Shown here: one piece after another, positions 8,863 to 18,160 of the stretch | Layout: every line of letters starts with the position of its first letter | Position numbering within the stretch: the first letter of the stretch is position 1 | DNA from: Rhizobium binae | GTDB taxonomy: Bacteria > Pseudomonadota > Alphaproteobacteria > Rhizobiales > Rhizobiaceae | DNA length: 64,000 nt | Direction of reading: 5' to 3' | Assembly: GCF_017357225.1 (NCBI RefSeq) | Contig: NZ_CP071607.1 | Span: forward strand, 372,001-436,000 | Position numbers and translations under genes: made by a program | The notes under the pieces: generated by a model | What the model saw: only the letters and a program-made list of their open reading frames with translations | Told to the model about the DNA's origin: nothing | Database searches by the model: none

Positions 8863-11800
8863 ATGGCCCCCGACCGGACGCGCAGTTTGCAAATGCCACG
8901 ACGCGAGGAGCTTGGCCTCTTTGCGATCAGCAACGGTTCCGGCCTGTCGATATCGGCGCTGCCGAACGGGACGCTGTTTGCCATCGAATATGCCGACGAC
9001 AAGGGGTCGGTGCAGATCAACCAGATCCAGGGCTCGCCGCTCATCGGCGGCATTGGCCGTCTTTATCTGCGCGTCGGCGGCGCCCGGCCCGATGTCGTTG
9101 AGATCGTCGGGCCGCGTGCCAAAGGCAGTTTCGCCTATGATGCGACGAGCTTCTCCTGGAGCGGCAAGACAGGCGATATCGCCTATGACGTCCGCCTCTC
9201 GCTTCATCCCTCCGAAACGGCATGGTTCTGGCGTGCCTCGATCCGGCATCTGAAAAAGGGAGCGCTGCCGGCGGATCTGGTGCTGATCCAGGATGTTGGA
9301 CTCGGCGACCGCGGCTTCCTGATGAACAGCGAGGCCTATGCCTCGCAATATGTCGATCACCACGTCGCCGACCACAGGGCCTATGGTTGCGTCGTCATAA
9401 ACCGGCAAAACCTCAAGCAGTCGGGCTCCCGCAATCCCTGGCTCGCGCAAGGATGTCTCGACGGGGCTGTCGCCTATGCCACCGATGCGATCCAGCTGGT
9501 GCAGGCAAAGGACCGGCTGGACGACCTGCTGGTCGGCGCTTTCGGCACGCGGCTGCCGAGCGAACGGTGGCAGCAGGAGACGTCCTGCCCTGCCCTTCAA
9601 TCGAGATCGCTCTCCGTCACACCAGAGGGTGCGACGGCGACTTTCTTTGCCCTGTTCGCCGCCGATCATCCTGAGGCGTCGAGCGATGCCGATCTTTCAC
9701 GGCTCGACGGCATCGCGCCTGCGGAAGATGCGGCCGCCCATCCGCAGGCGGCGGCCCCAGTCCGGAGCCTGCTTCAGGACGCTCCTCTGCTGGAGGTCGA
9801 GACACTCGACAAAAAGACGATCAGCCGGCTCTATCCCAAGCGGAGTCTGGAAGAGCGCGGCCACGGAAAATTGCTTTCGTTTTTTGTGCCGGACGGTGCT
9901 CTCAACCGCCACGTCGTGCTGCGCGACAAGGAGCTCATCGTCGCGCGGCGTCATGGCGCGATCGTTCGAAGCGGCCAGAACATGCTGCTGGATGACGCCA
10001 CGCTTGCCGCCACCTGCTGGATGCAGGGTATTTTCGCCGCGCAGCTGACGATCGGCAACACCTCCTTCCACAAGCTCTTTTCCGTCTCGCGCGATCCCTA
10101 CAACCTCACGCGCGCCAGCGGGTTGCGCATCATGGCCGATCTCGGCGCCGGCTGGCAGCTTCTGGCGGTGCCGTCGGCTTTCGAAATGGGCTTGAGCGAT
10201 TGCCGCTGGATCTATCAATGCCCCGAGCACACGATCATCGTCACGGCGCTCGCCTCCGGCGAGGATGCGGCGATGCAATGGAGCATCTCCGTCGAAGGGA
10301 AGCCGTGCCGCTTCCTGGTCTTCGGCCATGTCGTGCTCGGCGAGCGCGAATATGATGCGGGCGGGCGGATCGACTTCGACCCCTCGCGCAAACGCATCGC
10401 CTTCCGGCCGGACCCGGCCTGGCTCTGGGGCGAGCGTTATCCCCATGCCGTCTATTGGCTGGTGAGTTCGACGCCCGACGCCATCGACGAGATCGGCGGC
10501 GACGAGCTGCTCTATACCGATGGTCTTGCGCGCAAGGGCGCTTTCGTCGCGCTACGCTCGCAGCCGACGCAGGCCCTGTCATTCGCCGTCGTCGGCTCGA
10601 TGACCGATGCTGAAGCCGCCGAGCGGCTGGCGCAACGGTATGAGGCCGGCGTCAGCCATGAAACCATGTTGGCGCCGGCATCGGCATTCTGGCGCAACGC
10701 CGTGCGCGGCATTCGGATCGGCAGCGTCTCACCCGACCTTGCCGCCCAGGCGACCCTCCTGCCCTGGCTCGCGCATGACGCGATCGTGCATCTCAGCGTA
10801 CCGCACGGGCTTGAACAATATACGGGTGCGGCCTGGGGTACGCGCGACGCCTGCCAGGGGCCGATCGAATTCCTGCTCGCCTATGAGCATGACCGCGAGG
10901 CCAAAGAGGTGCTGAAAACCGTTTTCGGCGAACAGTACCTGGAAAAAGGCGATTGGCCGCAATGGTTCATGCTGGAGCCCTATGCCAACATCCGGGCGGG
11001 CGACAGCCACGGCGACATCATCGTCTGGCCGTTGAAAGCGCTGTGCGACTATATCGAAGCGACCGGCGACCTCGCCATCCTCAACGAGAAAGTTCCCTGG
11101 CGCGATGAAAAGACCATGCAGAAGTCGCCCGAGGCCGACACCATCACCACCCATGTCGAAAAGCTGCTCGATACCGTCCGCGAGCTTTTCATCCCGGGAA
11201 CCCGTCTGATCCGCTATGGCGAAGGAGACTGGAACGATTCCCTGCAGCCGGCCGATCCGCATCTGCGCGACTGGATGGTCAGCAGCTGGACCGTCGCGCT
11301 GCTCTACGAGCAGATCGTCCGTTATTCCGCCATCCAGCGCCGCCTCGGCCATGGCAAGAAGGCAAAGTCCCTCAGGACGATCGCAACGGCGATGCGCCGG
11401 GATTTCAACCGCCATCTGGTGCGTGACGGCGTCGTTGCCGGCTATGGCATCTTCGATCCCGCCCATGACGGCGTCGAATTGCTGCTGCATCCGAGCGACA
11501 CGCGCACCGGCCTCTCCTTCTCGCTGATCGCCATGACGCAGGCGATGCTCGGCAAGCTCTTCACGCCGGCGCAGAGGCGCCATCATATGCGGCTGATCGA
11601 GGAGCATCTGCTTTTTCCCGACGGCGTGCGGCTGATGGAAAAGCCTGCGACCTATGCCGGCGGGCCGGAGACGCTGTTCCGCCGGGCCGAATCTTCCTCG
11701 TTCTTCGGTCGCGAGATCGGGCTGATGTATGTGCATGCGCATCTGCGTTATTGCGAAACACTTGCCCTGGACGCTGCGGCGGATGCGCTCTGGAAGGCGA

Positions 11801-12150
11801 TTGCCGTCGCCAATCCGATCGCCGTCACGACGGCCTTGCCGCATGCTTCGCTGCGCCAGCGCAATACCTATTTCAGCAGCAGCGACGCCGCCTTCCATGA
11901 CCGCTATCAGGCGGCGGATGACTGGGCGCGCGTCAAGGCGGGCAAGATCGCCGTCGACGGCGGGTGGCGCATCTATTCAAGCGGACCCGGCCTCTACACC
12001 AGGAGCTTCGTCGAAAATATCCTGGGTTTCAAACGACGCTTCGGCCGGCGCCGCCGCAAACCGCTTCTGCCGGCGGCGCACGCCGGCCTCGATCTGCAGA
12101 CGGATCACGCCGCCTGGCGGCGGTTGATGAAGCCGAAGCCGCAAATGTGA
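8863..12150 (+). CDS. GH94-family phosphorylase (large, possibly 1,2-beta-oligoglucan phosphorylase)
   Basis: A 1095-aa protein with an N-terminal beta-sandwich region and a C-terminal alpha/alpha barrel of the GH94 type: AAWGTRDACQGPIE, GDWPQWFMLEPYANI, DSHGDIIVWPLKALCDY, and YGEGDWNDSL with the acidic DWND motif at D789-D792. GH94 enzymes reversibly phosphorolyse beta-glucosides. The size fits 1,2-beta-oligoglucan phosphorylases better than roughly 800-aa cellobiose phosphorylases, and rhizobia make beta-1,2-glucans, but this specificity is inferred. There is no signal peptide. It is convergent with the GntR gene 2 bp downstream. Confidence 0.87.
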   Translation: MAPDRTRSLQMPRREELGLFAISNGSGLSISALPNGTLFAIEYADDKGSVQINQIQGSPLIGGIGRLYLRVGGARPDVVEIVGPRAKGSFAYDATSFSWSGKTGDIAYDVRLSLHPSETAWFWRASIRHLKKGALPADLVLIQDVGLGDRGFLMNSEAYASQYVDHHVADHRAYGCVVINRQNLKQSGSRNPWLAQGCLDGAVAYATDAIQLVQAKDRLDDLLVGAFGTRLPSERWQQETSCPALQSRSLSVTPEGATATFFALFAADHPEASSDADLSRLDGIAPAEDAAAHPQAAAPVRSLLQDAPLLEVETLDKKTISRLYPKRSLEERGHGKLLSFFVPDGALNRHVVLRDKELIVARRHGAIVRSGQNMLLDDATLAATCWMQGIFAAQLTIGNTSFHKLFSVSRDPYNLTRASGLRIMADLGAGWQLLAVPSAFEMGLSDCRWIYQCPEHTIIVTALASGEDAAMQWSISVEGKPCRFLVFGHVVLGEREYDAGGRIDFDPSRKRIAFRPDPAWLWGERYPHAVYWLVSSTPDAIDEIGGDELLYTDGLARKGAFVALRSQPTQALSFAVVGSMTDAEAAERLAQRYEAGVSHETMLAPASAFWRNAVRGIRIGSVSPDLAAQATLLPWLAHDAIVHLSVPHGLEQYTGAAWGTRDACQGPIEFLLAYEHDREAKEVLKTVFGEQYLEKGDWPQWFMLEPYANIRAGDSHGDIIVWPLKALCDYIEATGDLAILNEKVPWRDEKTMQKSPEADTITTHVEKLLDTVRELFIPGTRLIRYGEGDWNDSLQPADPHLRDWMVSSWTVALLYEQIVRYSAIQRRLGHGKKAKSLRTIATAMRRDFNRHLVRDGVVAGYGIFDPAHDGVELLLHPSDTRTGLSFSLIAMTQAMLGKLFTPAQRRHHMRLIEEHLLFPDGVRLMEKPATYAGGPETLFRRAESSSFFGREIGLMYVHAHLRYCETLALDAAADALWKAIAVANPIAVTTALPHASLRQRNTYFSSSDAAFHDRYQAADDWARVKAGKIAVDGGWRIYSSGPGLYTRSFVENILGFKRRFGRRRRKPLLPAAHAGLDLQTDHAAWRRLMKPKPQM

Positions 12151-12152
12151 AT

Positions 12153-12899
12153 TCAGGAAAGGTGGGTCGCGTCGCGCAGCTCTTCGAAGCGCGCGGCGCT
12201 TTTCGACAGGTGGCTGCGGATGGCGCGGCGCGCGGCCGCTTCGTTGCCGTCGCGGATCGCCGCGAAGATGGCGTGGTGTTCCCTGCGCATGCGGGCGGCA
12301 TGGCGCTTGCGCTCGAAGCTCGTCATCTTGTCGAGGCGCGCCCATTGGCGCGGCACCATGATATCGCCGAACGTGTCGAACAGGCGGCTGTAATAGGAGT
12401 TCTGCGTCGCGACAAGGATGGACCGGTGGAAGGCGTAGTCCTCCTGCGCGCCGTATCCGCCCTTTTCCAGCGCCTTGTCGAGGGCGTCGAGACGATCCTG
12501 CATGCGGTCGATATCCTCCGGTGTGCGCCGCAGCGCGGCAAGACCGGCGGCTTCATATTCGACCCCCATGCGCAGCTCCAGCACCCGCAGAACCTCATCG
12601 ATCGACTGCAGATCGTTGGGGATGATCGAGAAGGATCGCGGGTTGGGATCGTTGGAAACGAAAGCCCCGAGACCCTGGTGGGTGGTAATCAGGCCTTTGG
12701 CGCGCAGGGTCGCGAGCGCCTCGCGCACGATCGTCCGGCTGACGCCGGTCGCCGCCATGATCGCCTGTTCGGTCGGCAGGCGCTGGCCGGGTTTCAGGTC
12801 GCCGGATTCGATCTGCGCCATCAGCGTATCGGCAAGGCCGCTGCGCAGGTTCGGCGGCTGGCGAAAAGTATTGAAGACCGCCTTGTCCCTGTCCGTCAT
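12153..12899 (-). CDS. GntR-family (FadR/FCD subfamily) transcriptional regulator
   Basis: A 248-aa protein. The N-terminal winged HTH (GQRLPTEQAIMAATGVSRT, VREALATLRAKGLI) is followed by an all-helical FCD ligand domain (LELRMGVEYEAAGLAA, FHRSILVATQN, EHHAIFAAIRDGN) with the metal-site acidic/His residues typical of FCD. It lies downstream of kduI-kduD on the same strand and probably represses them through the TTGT-ACG-ACAA dyad at 14780-14790; this link is inferred from position and motif type. Confidence 0.9.
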   Translation of the reverse strand: MTDRDKAVFNTFRQPPNLRSGLADTLMAQIESGDLKPGQRLPTEQAIMAATGVSRTIVREALATLRAKGLITTHQGLGAFVSNDPNPRSFSIIPNDLQSIDEVLRVLELRMGVEYEAAGLAALRRTPEDIDRMQDRLDALDKALEKGGYGAQEDYAFHRSILVATQNSYYSRLFDTFGDIMVPRQWARLDKMTSFERKRHAARMRREHHAIFAAIRDGNEAAARRAIRSHLSKSAARFEELRDATHLS

Positions 12900-13076
12900 C
12901 CTGTGTCGATCCTGCCTGTCGATGCGGCCGCGCCAGCCTCATTTCCTTTGCTAACGCATGCCGACGGGAAAGGCAAAAACGACGTCGGTTACGGCCTCTC
13001 TACACTGTAGCGCCGCGCGGCTCTTCGGACGCGGTGCTATCGTTTGAATTGTGCAGGCGTCGTTCCGGGCGGCGGA
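12900..13076. other. Intergenic spacer between kduD and the GntR gene
   Basis: About 180 bp without a supported gene. No clear terminator or second copy of the TTGT-N3-ACAA operator was seen; the GntR gene may have its own promoter here. Confidence 0.5.
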
Positions 13077-13841
13077 TCACCGCGCCAGCCAGCCGCCATC
13101 GACGGGCAGAACCGTCCCATGCACATAGTCGGATGCCGACGATGCCAGGAAGACGGCCGCCCCGCCGAGTTCATCAGGCTTCCCCCAGCGTCCGGCCGGA
13201 ATGCGTGCGAGGATGGCGGCATTGCGATCCGGATCCTCGCGCAAGGCCGTCGTATTGTTGGTGACGAAGTAACCCGGCGCGATGGCGTTGACGTTGACGC
13301 CCTTACCTGCCCATTCGCAGGCGAGCAGCTTGGTCAGGCCGGCAAGGCCGCTTTTCGAGGCGGTATAGGAGGGGATGCGGATGCCGCCCTGGAAGGAGAG
13401 CAGCGAGGCGATGTTGATGATCTTGCCCCTGCCTTTGTCGATCATGTGGCGGCCGGCCGCCTGCGACAGGAAGAAGGCCGTCTTCAGGTTGACGTCGATC
13501 ACCGCGTCCCAGTCTTCCTCGGTGAAGTCGAGCGCATCGGCGCGGCGGATGATTCCAGCATTGTTGACGAGGATATCGAGGCCGCCGAAGATCTGGACGG
13601 CGTCGGCGACGATCCCCTTGACCGGTTCGATGGTGGCGAGATCGGCCTTGATGACATGGAAGCGGCTGCCTGTTTGCTTCACCAATGCTTCGGTTTCGTC
13701 CATCGAGGAGCGCCCGACTGCGACGATCGAGGCGCCGGCCGCAGCCAGCGCCGCCGCGATGGCCTGGCCGATGCCGGTATTGGCGCCGGTGACGACGGCC
13801 GTCTTGCCGGAAAGGTCGAAGGGATTGGCCACGGTGCTCAC
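13077..13841 (-). CDS. kduD: 2-dehydro-3-deoxy-D-gluconate 5-dehydrogenase
   Basis: A 254-aa SDR enzyme that starts with GTG at 13841. It has the NAD-binding TGANTGIGQAIA, NNAG, and the catalytic Ser...Tyr-x3-Lys (IPSYTASKSG). KduD reduces 2,5-diketo-3-deoxygluconate to KDG in pectin/uronate catabolism. The start overlaps the kduI stop by 4 bp (GTGA), which indicates translational coupling and supports the assignment over a generic SDR. Confidence 0.9.
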   Translation of the reverse strand: MSTVANPFDLSGKTAVVTGANTGIGQAIAAALAAAGASIVAVGRSSMDETEALVKQTGSRFHVIKADLATIEPVKGIVADAVQIFGGLDILVNNAGIIRRADALDFTEEDWDAVIDVNLKTAFFLSQAAGRHMIDKGRGKIINIASLLSFQGGIRIPSYTASKSGLAGLTKLLACEWAGKGVNVNAIAPGYFVTNNTTALREDPDRNAAILARIPAGRWGKPDELGGAAVFLASSASDYVHGTVLPVDGGWLAR

Positions 13842-14674
13842 CTCAGATCCGCAATGGCGATATGATCCATGTCGGTGAAGCTCTTGTTGTCGCCGGCCAT
13901 GGCCCAGATGAAGCTGTAATTCTTGGTGCCGGCGCCCGAATGGATCGACCAGGGCGGCGAGATGACCGCCTGCTCGTTGGCGACAAGCATATGCCGGGTC
14001 TGCTGCGGCTCCCCCATGAAATGGAAGACGCGCTGCTCGGCTTCGAGATCGAAATAGAGATAGGCTTCCATGCGCCGGTCATGCGTGTGGGCCGGCATGG
14101 TGTTCCAGACGCTGCCAGGCTCGATCATGGTGAAGCCCAAAGTGAGCTGGCAGGACTGGCAGACCTCCGGGTGGATGAACTGGTAGATCGACCGCTTGTT
14201 GGCGGTCGCGGCTTCGCCCGGCGTCAGGTGGCGGGCCTTCTCGCGGGTGAGCAGTACGGTCGGGTGCGTCTGGTGGGCAGGCGTCGAGACCAGATAGAAC
14301 TTGGCCGGGTTGGTGGCATCCGCGCTCTCGAACCTGACGTCCCTGGCGCCCTTGCCGACATAGAGGCAATCATATTTGGCAAGATCGTAGCTTGCGCCGT
14401 CGACGATGATGCGGCCGGCGCCGCCGATATTGAGCGCGCCGAGTTCACGCTCGGCAAGGAAGGTTTCCTGTCCGATCGCCGTCGGCGCCGTCAGCGTCAG
14501 CCCGGTGCCGAGCGGTGTGGCGCCGCCGATTACCATGCGGTCGTAATGGGAATAGGTCAGCCGGATCTCGCCGCCTTCGAAGATGGTTTCCACCAGAAAG
14601 TGACGCCGCAGCGTTTCGGTGTCGTAACCGCGCACGGCCTCGGGATGGGAGGCGTGCCTCACGTCGATCTGCAT
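13838..14674 (-). CDS. kduI: 5-dehydro-4-deoxy-D-glucuronate isomerase (4-deoxy-L-threo-5-hexosulose-uronate ketol-isomerase)
   Basis: A 278-aa protein with the typical KduI N-terminus (MQIDVRHASHPEAVRGYDTE, LRRHFLVETIF) and the cupin metal-binding stretch MPAHTHDRRMEAYLYF. KduI converts 5-keto-4-deoxyuronate to the diketo form reduced by KduD. It is the first gene of the kduI-kduD unit. The promoter and a GntR-type dyad lie 99-128 bp upstream of the start. Confidence 0.94.
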   Translation of the reverse strand: MQIDVRHASHPEAVRGYDTETLRRHFLVETIFEGGEIRLTYSHYDRMVIGGATPLGTGLTLTAPTAIGQETFLAERELGALNIGGAGRIIVDGASYDLAKYDCLYVGKGARDVRFESADATNPAKFYLVSTPAHQTHPTVLLTREKARHLTPGEAATANKRSIYQFIHPEVCQSCQLTLGFTMIEPGSVWNTMPAHTHDRRMEAYLYFDLEAEQRVFHFMGEPQQTRHMLVANEQAVISPPWSIHSGAGTKNYSFIWAMAGDNKSFTDMDHIAIADLR

Positions 14675-14772
14675 GTCAGTTTTCCTTCAGCTTCATTGTC
14701 GTCAGGCGGCACCGCTATTGCCGAAAGCGGGTCATATCGGACGTTTCTCCGCGGCGGTGGTATCCGTCTGGT

Positions 14773-14802
14773 TACATAGTTGTACGACAAGTTCGGTGTC
14801 AA
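14773..14802 (-). promoter_or_regulatory. kduI promoter with GntR-type operator
   Basis: On the minus strand TTGACA (14797-14802) and TATGTA (14773-14778) are separated by 18 bp. Between them lies the perfect dyad TTGT-ACG-ACAA (14780-14790), of the form bound by FCD-type GntR regulators. A repressor bound there would block RNA polymerase directly. Confidence 0.7.
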
Positions 14803-14951
14803 CAGGTTTGTCCGCGCTTGGCCGCAGGAGAGGCGAGACGGCAGGAGCGCTCAAGCGAGTTGAGAACAGACAGGAGAATTTGCCTGGGATTGAAGACGGC
14901 ATCCCCATCGCCACCGGGAGCTCTCGGCGCGGTCCGGTTGCCGGTCGCCAA

Positions 14952-15075
14952 AACGAAAAAGCCTGCCGCGGGAGGAGGTGCGGCAGGCTTTCGAAAAGAA
15001 CCGAACGACAGCTGGGAGGAGGAGTGCTGTCGTTCCCGCAGGAGCCCTGGGAGGAGGATGGGAGCCTGCATATCG
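14952..15075 (-). ncRNA. Candidate alpha-r14 family trans-acting sRNA (NfeR1-like)
   Basis: Read on the minus strand, this stretch forms three consecutive hairpins (about 15070-15040, 15032-15005, 14989-14961). Each displays the same anti-Shine-Dalgarno motif CCTCCTCCC in its loop. The last stem (AGCCTGCCGC/GCGGCAGGCT) is followed by TTTTTCGTTTT, a Rho-independent terminator. Repeated CCUCCUCCC loops and a length near 120 nt are the hallmark of the alpha-r14 sRNAs described in Sinorhizobium. A related fourth hairpin (15074-15106) lies immediately upstream; whether it is in the transcript is unclear. Confidence 0.8.
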
Positions 15076-15205
15076 AAGGGATGCGGGAGGAGATGCATCG
15101 CTTCGATGAAAATAATCATACTTATTTTCTGCCCAGTTGATAGGCATTTCTTTGCAGGGCAGCCATGCATTATGCGAAATGCTCATGGCTGGCAGACGCC
15201 GCATA

Positions 15206-15237
15206 AGCAAAGCGCCCGCTCGTGAGAAGCAGGCGCT
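15206..15237 (-). terminator. Rho-independent terminator of the DUF1127 gene
   Basis: On the minus strand AGCGCCTGCT and AGCGGGCGCT form a stem of about 10 bp around a TCTCACG loop, followed by TTTGCTT. It lies 36 bp after the stop codon of the small DUF1127 gene. Confidence 0.7.
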
Positions 15238-15272
15238 GGGCAAAGGCTCGAAGATGGTCGTCTGTCAGGCCG

Positions 15273-15419
15273 TTAGCGGCCGATGGCTGCACGGGCGATG
15301 CTACGGATTTCGCCGCGGCCGATGCCGAGGTCCTCCAGTTCGCGCGTGGACATACGGCCCAGTTCAGCGACCGTCTGACGGTACTTGCGCCAATTGTTGA
15401 AAGAGCGTGCTACGTTCAT
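15273..15419 (-). CDS. DUF1127 (YjiS-like) small Arg-rich protein
   Basis: A 48-aa protein: it begins MNVARSFNNWRKYRQTVAEL and continues with GRMSTRELEDLGIGRGEIRS. The W-R-x-Y-R and L-x-D-L-G-I-x-R pattern is the DUF1127 signature. AAGGGG lies 6-11 bp upstream of the ATG and a terminator follows the stop. In alphaproteobacteria such short proteins have been linked to RNA turnover and phosphate or carbon metabolism; no specific role can be read here. Confidence 0.9.
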   Translation of the reverse strand: MNVARSFNNWRKYRQTVAELGRMSTRELEDLGIGRGEIRSIARAAIGR

Positions 15420-15576
15420 GATGATCCCCTTTCCGTGGGCTTTCGAAGCCTAGCTGCCAGTCCTTGGCGCTTCGTTCGCTTCGATGAGCTGTATATAATA
15501 TGGGAACCGCGGTTATTGCAGCGCCAATGCATCACTGCACCTATGCGGCGTTTGCATGGGTCGTGTCAGAGGGTGT

Positions 15577-16557
15577 TCAGGATTTGAAACGATCGAAGGC
15601 TGTCAGCCGCACGGTCGGCGGGTCCGCCTCTCTCCATCTGTAGATTTCCGTGCGCAGATAGGAGAGTTCGTTACCGAGGTCGTCTTCGCCGACCTCGATC
15701 CACCAGGATTTCAGGCGGCCGTCGCTTCCGTCAGACCAGCGATAGCCCCTCGCCTTCAGATGATCCTTCATTTCGAACGGGCTGTGTTCGGCGAATATCC
15801 GGATGCGCGAGCGCTGGCTGGCTCGGTAGAGCTCGGCAAAGGGGCTTTCACCCTCACCTTGCCGTCGGTCGAGGATTTCCAAGAGCGCGTGACAGTCGTC
15901 CACGGCTCGATGGCCGTCATGGAAATAACCGGCCTGGCCGACGAGATAGCCGAGCTTGGTGCCCTCGAAGCCGCGGGCGCTCCAGTCGATTTCCGACACC
16001 GAACAAGCCCAGGCCTTGCCGGTGAAGACCGTCGAGAAGGCCTCGCAGAACGGCCGGTCGAAACCGGCATTGTGGGCGATGATCAGATCGGCGGGTTCGA
16101 TCAGATCGCTGAGCGATCTGATGTCGATCACCTGTCCTTCAACCATCGCATCGGTGATCCCCGTCAGCCGGGTGACCTCCGGCGGGATCGGCCGCGACGG
16201 CTGCTGCAGGCCGCCATAGATGCCGACAATATCGCCGATCGCGCCGCCGTCGTCGAATGTAAAGGCGACGGCGCCGATTTCGATGATCTCGTCGCTGCGA
16301 TGGTTGAGACCGGTCGTCTCCGTGTCGAGAACGACGCCGAGCCGCGAAAATTCCGGCCGTCTGACCGAGGCAATCGGCCGGCCGGTCAGTTTCCTGAGGA
16401 TGCGGTAGTTGCCGCTCTCTTCGAGCGCCCGCGCCATGTCTTCATCGGAGCGGGCGTCCGGTTGCGACGGCGGCCGACGCGAAGGAGCGCGCGCCTTCGC
16501 TGCCGCCGGCGACGGCTTGGCAAACATGTCGAGTTGCGAATCTCTCTGCACGCTCAT
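15577..16557 (-). CDS. DnaQ-like DEDDh 3'-5' exonuclease
   Basis: A 326-aa protein. The exonuclease domain starts near residue 75: ExoI VVLDTETTGLN (catalytic D and E), ExoII IIAHNAGFDRPF, and ExoIII HRAVDDCHALLE, giving the DEDDh set. The fold is that of the DNA polymerase III epsilon subunit, but the N-terminal 60 residues are Ala/Pro/Arg-rich and a C-terminal region of about 90 residues (YRWSDGSDGRLKSWWIE) is unlike replicative DnaQ. It probably acts in repair or nucleotide turnover. Confidence 0.87.
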   Translation of the reverse strand: MSVQRDSQLDMFAKPSPAAAKARAPSRRPPSQPDARSDEDMARALEESGNYRILRKLTGRPIASVRRPEFSRLGVVLDTETTGLNHRSDEIIEIGAVAFTFDDGGAIGDIVGIYGGLQQPSRPIPPEVTRLTGITDAMVEGQVIDIRSLSDLIEPADLIIAHNAGFDRPFCEAFSTVFTGKAWACSVSEIDWSARGFEGTKLGYLVGQAGYFHDGHRAVDDCHALLEILDRRQGEGESPFAELYRASQRSRIRIFAEHSPFEMKDHLKARGYRWSDGSDGRLKSWWIEVGEDDLGNELSYLRTEIYRWREADPPTVRLTAFDRFKS

Positions 16558-16674
16558 CGGAGTTATATGTCACGCAGGCGCGCTTTAATCCACCGCCCGC
16601 GGGGCGCTATACCCAGCCCTTGCCTTTAATGGACAGGAAAGTTTAGCTGCGGGTGAGCAGCCAGGAGAGAAGAC

Positions 16675-17943
16675 ATGCCCGGTGACAATGGCAAGGGCGC
16701 CGACAAGGACGTGGTGATCATCGGCGGTGGCGCCGCCGGCGTTGCCGCCGCCCGGCGCCTGCAAGCGATCCGCCCGGATCTTTCCATCCTCCTGCTGGAA
16801 GCCGGCGACCGTCTCGGCGGCCGGGCCTGGACGGTCGGGCTGCCGGGAGCATCGGATGTCGCGCTCGATCTCGGCTGCGGCTGGCTGCATGGGGCGCGGA
16901 CCAATGCCTGGACGGCGATTGCCGAGGCGGTCGGATTGACGGTCGACCGCACACCGGCGCCCTGGAACGGCGGACGGCGGCTGCAGCGGAACGACGCCGA
17001 GACCCAAGCCGCGCAAGCGGCGATCGGCGCCTATTTCGAACGGCTCGACAGCCATGAAGGCGATGATACGGATCTGGCCGCGGTGCTCGAGCCCGGCAAT
17101 CCCTGGAACGGCCAAATCCGGGCGATCGGCACCTATGTCACCGGCGCCGAACTGGAGCGTTCGTCGGTCGCCGATTACAACAGATATGACCCAGGCCCCG
17201 GCCCCGACTGGCGGGTGCGCGAGGGTTATGGAACCTTGGTTTCGCTCTATGGCAAGCCGGTTCCGGCAAGGCTCGGCGTCAACGTCAGGCGCATCGACCA
17301 TCGTCATGCTGGCCGTATCGGCATCGAGACGACCTTGGGGATGCTGAGTGCCCGCGCCGTGCTGGTGACCGTTTCGACGAATATGCTTGCCGCCGAAAAG
17401 ATTGCTTTCGACCCGCCCTTGCCGGATAAAACGCAGGCGGCCGCCCGTTTGCCGCTCGGGCTCGCCGACAAGCTCTTCCTCGGGCTTGCGCATCCTGAGG
17501 CACTGCCGGCCGATACCCATATGCTCGGCGCCATCAGCCGGGGTGCAACCGGCACCTATCAGCTCCGGCCGCTCGGCAATGCCGTTGTCGAAGCCTATTT
17601 TGCCGGCGACCTCGCGTACGATCTGGAGCGGGAGGGAAAAGAGGCCGCCTTTGCCTTCGCCGCCGATGAGCTGGCGGGGCAATTCGGCGCGGACATCCGT
17701 AAGGAATTGTCGCTGGCGGCGATCTCGGCCTGGGCCGCTACACCCCATATCGGCGGCTCCTATTCCTATGCCGAGCCCGGCGCCTCCGATTTGCGCGCGG
17801 TACTCGCCGCACCGCATGACGAACGGATCTTTTTTGCCGGCGAAGCCTGTTCGCATGCGCGTTACTCGACGGCGCACGGCGCCTACGAGACCGGCGTCGC
17901 GGCAGCCGAGCTGCTCGCGGCCTCGTTTTCGAAAAATCCGTAA
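16675..17943 (+). CDS. Flavin-containing amine oxidoreductase (monoamine oxidase-like)
   Basis: A 422-aa protein with an N-terminal FAD dinucleotide-binding motif (VVIIGGGAAGVAAARRL ... LLLEAGDRLGGRAWT) and a C-terminal FAD contact (IFFAGEACSHARYSTAHGAYETG). This is the Amino_oxidase architecture; substrates in the family include amines and polyamines. AGGAGAGAAG lies just upstream of the ATG. It shows no signal peptide. Confidence 0.88.
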   Translation: MPGDNGKGADKDVVIIGGGAAGVAAARRLQAIRPDLSILLLEAGDRLGGRAWTVGLPGASDVALDLGCGWLHGARTNAWTAIAEAVGLTVDRTPAPWNGGRRLQRNDAETQAAQAAIGAYFERLDSHEGDDTDLAAVLEPGNPWNGQIRAIGTYVTGAELERSSVADYNRYDPGPGPDWRVREGYGTLVSLYGKPVPARLGVNVRRIDHRHAGRIGIETTLGMLSARAVLVTVSTNMLAAEKIAFDPPLPDKTQAAARLPLGLADKLFLGLAHPEALPADTHMLGAISRGATGTYQLRPLGNAVVEAYFAGDLAYDLEREGKEAAFAFAADELAGQFGADIRKELSLAAISAWAATPHIGGSYSYAEPGASDLRAVLAAPHDERIFFAGEACSHARYSTAHGAYETGVAAAELLAASFSKNP

Positions 17944-18160
17944 CCGGCGCCCGCCCGCGGGAATATGTTTTCCCACTTGTGGCACGGGCGGGATTGGTTA
18001 TGCTGCCCTCGCCCCTGCGCTGGATGAGCCCAGGGCGCCATACGTCATCCGGCGGCAAGCGGCCGCCTCAAGCTCGATATTGTCATTGGATTGCGGAAGC
18101 CCCGGCTTCTACCCCGGCGATTTTGCGCGTCGGCTGCGGGCCCCGCATGAGGAGGAAGAA

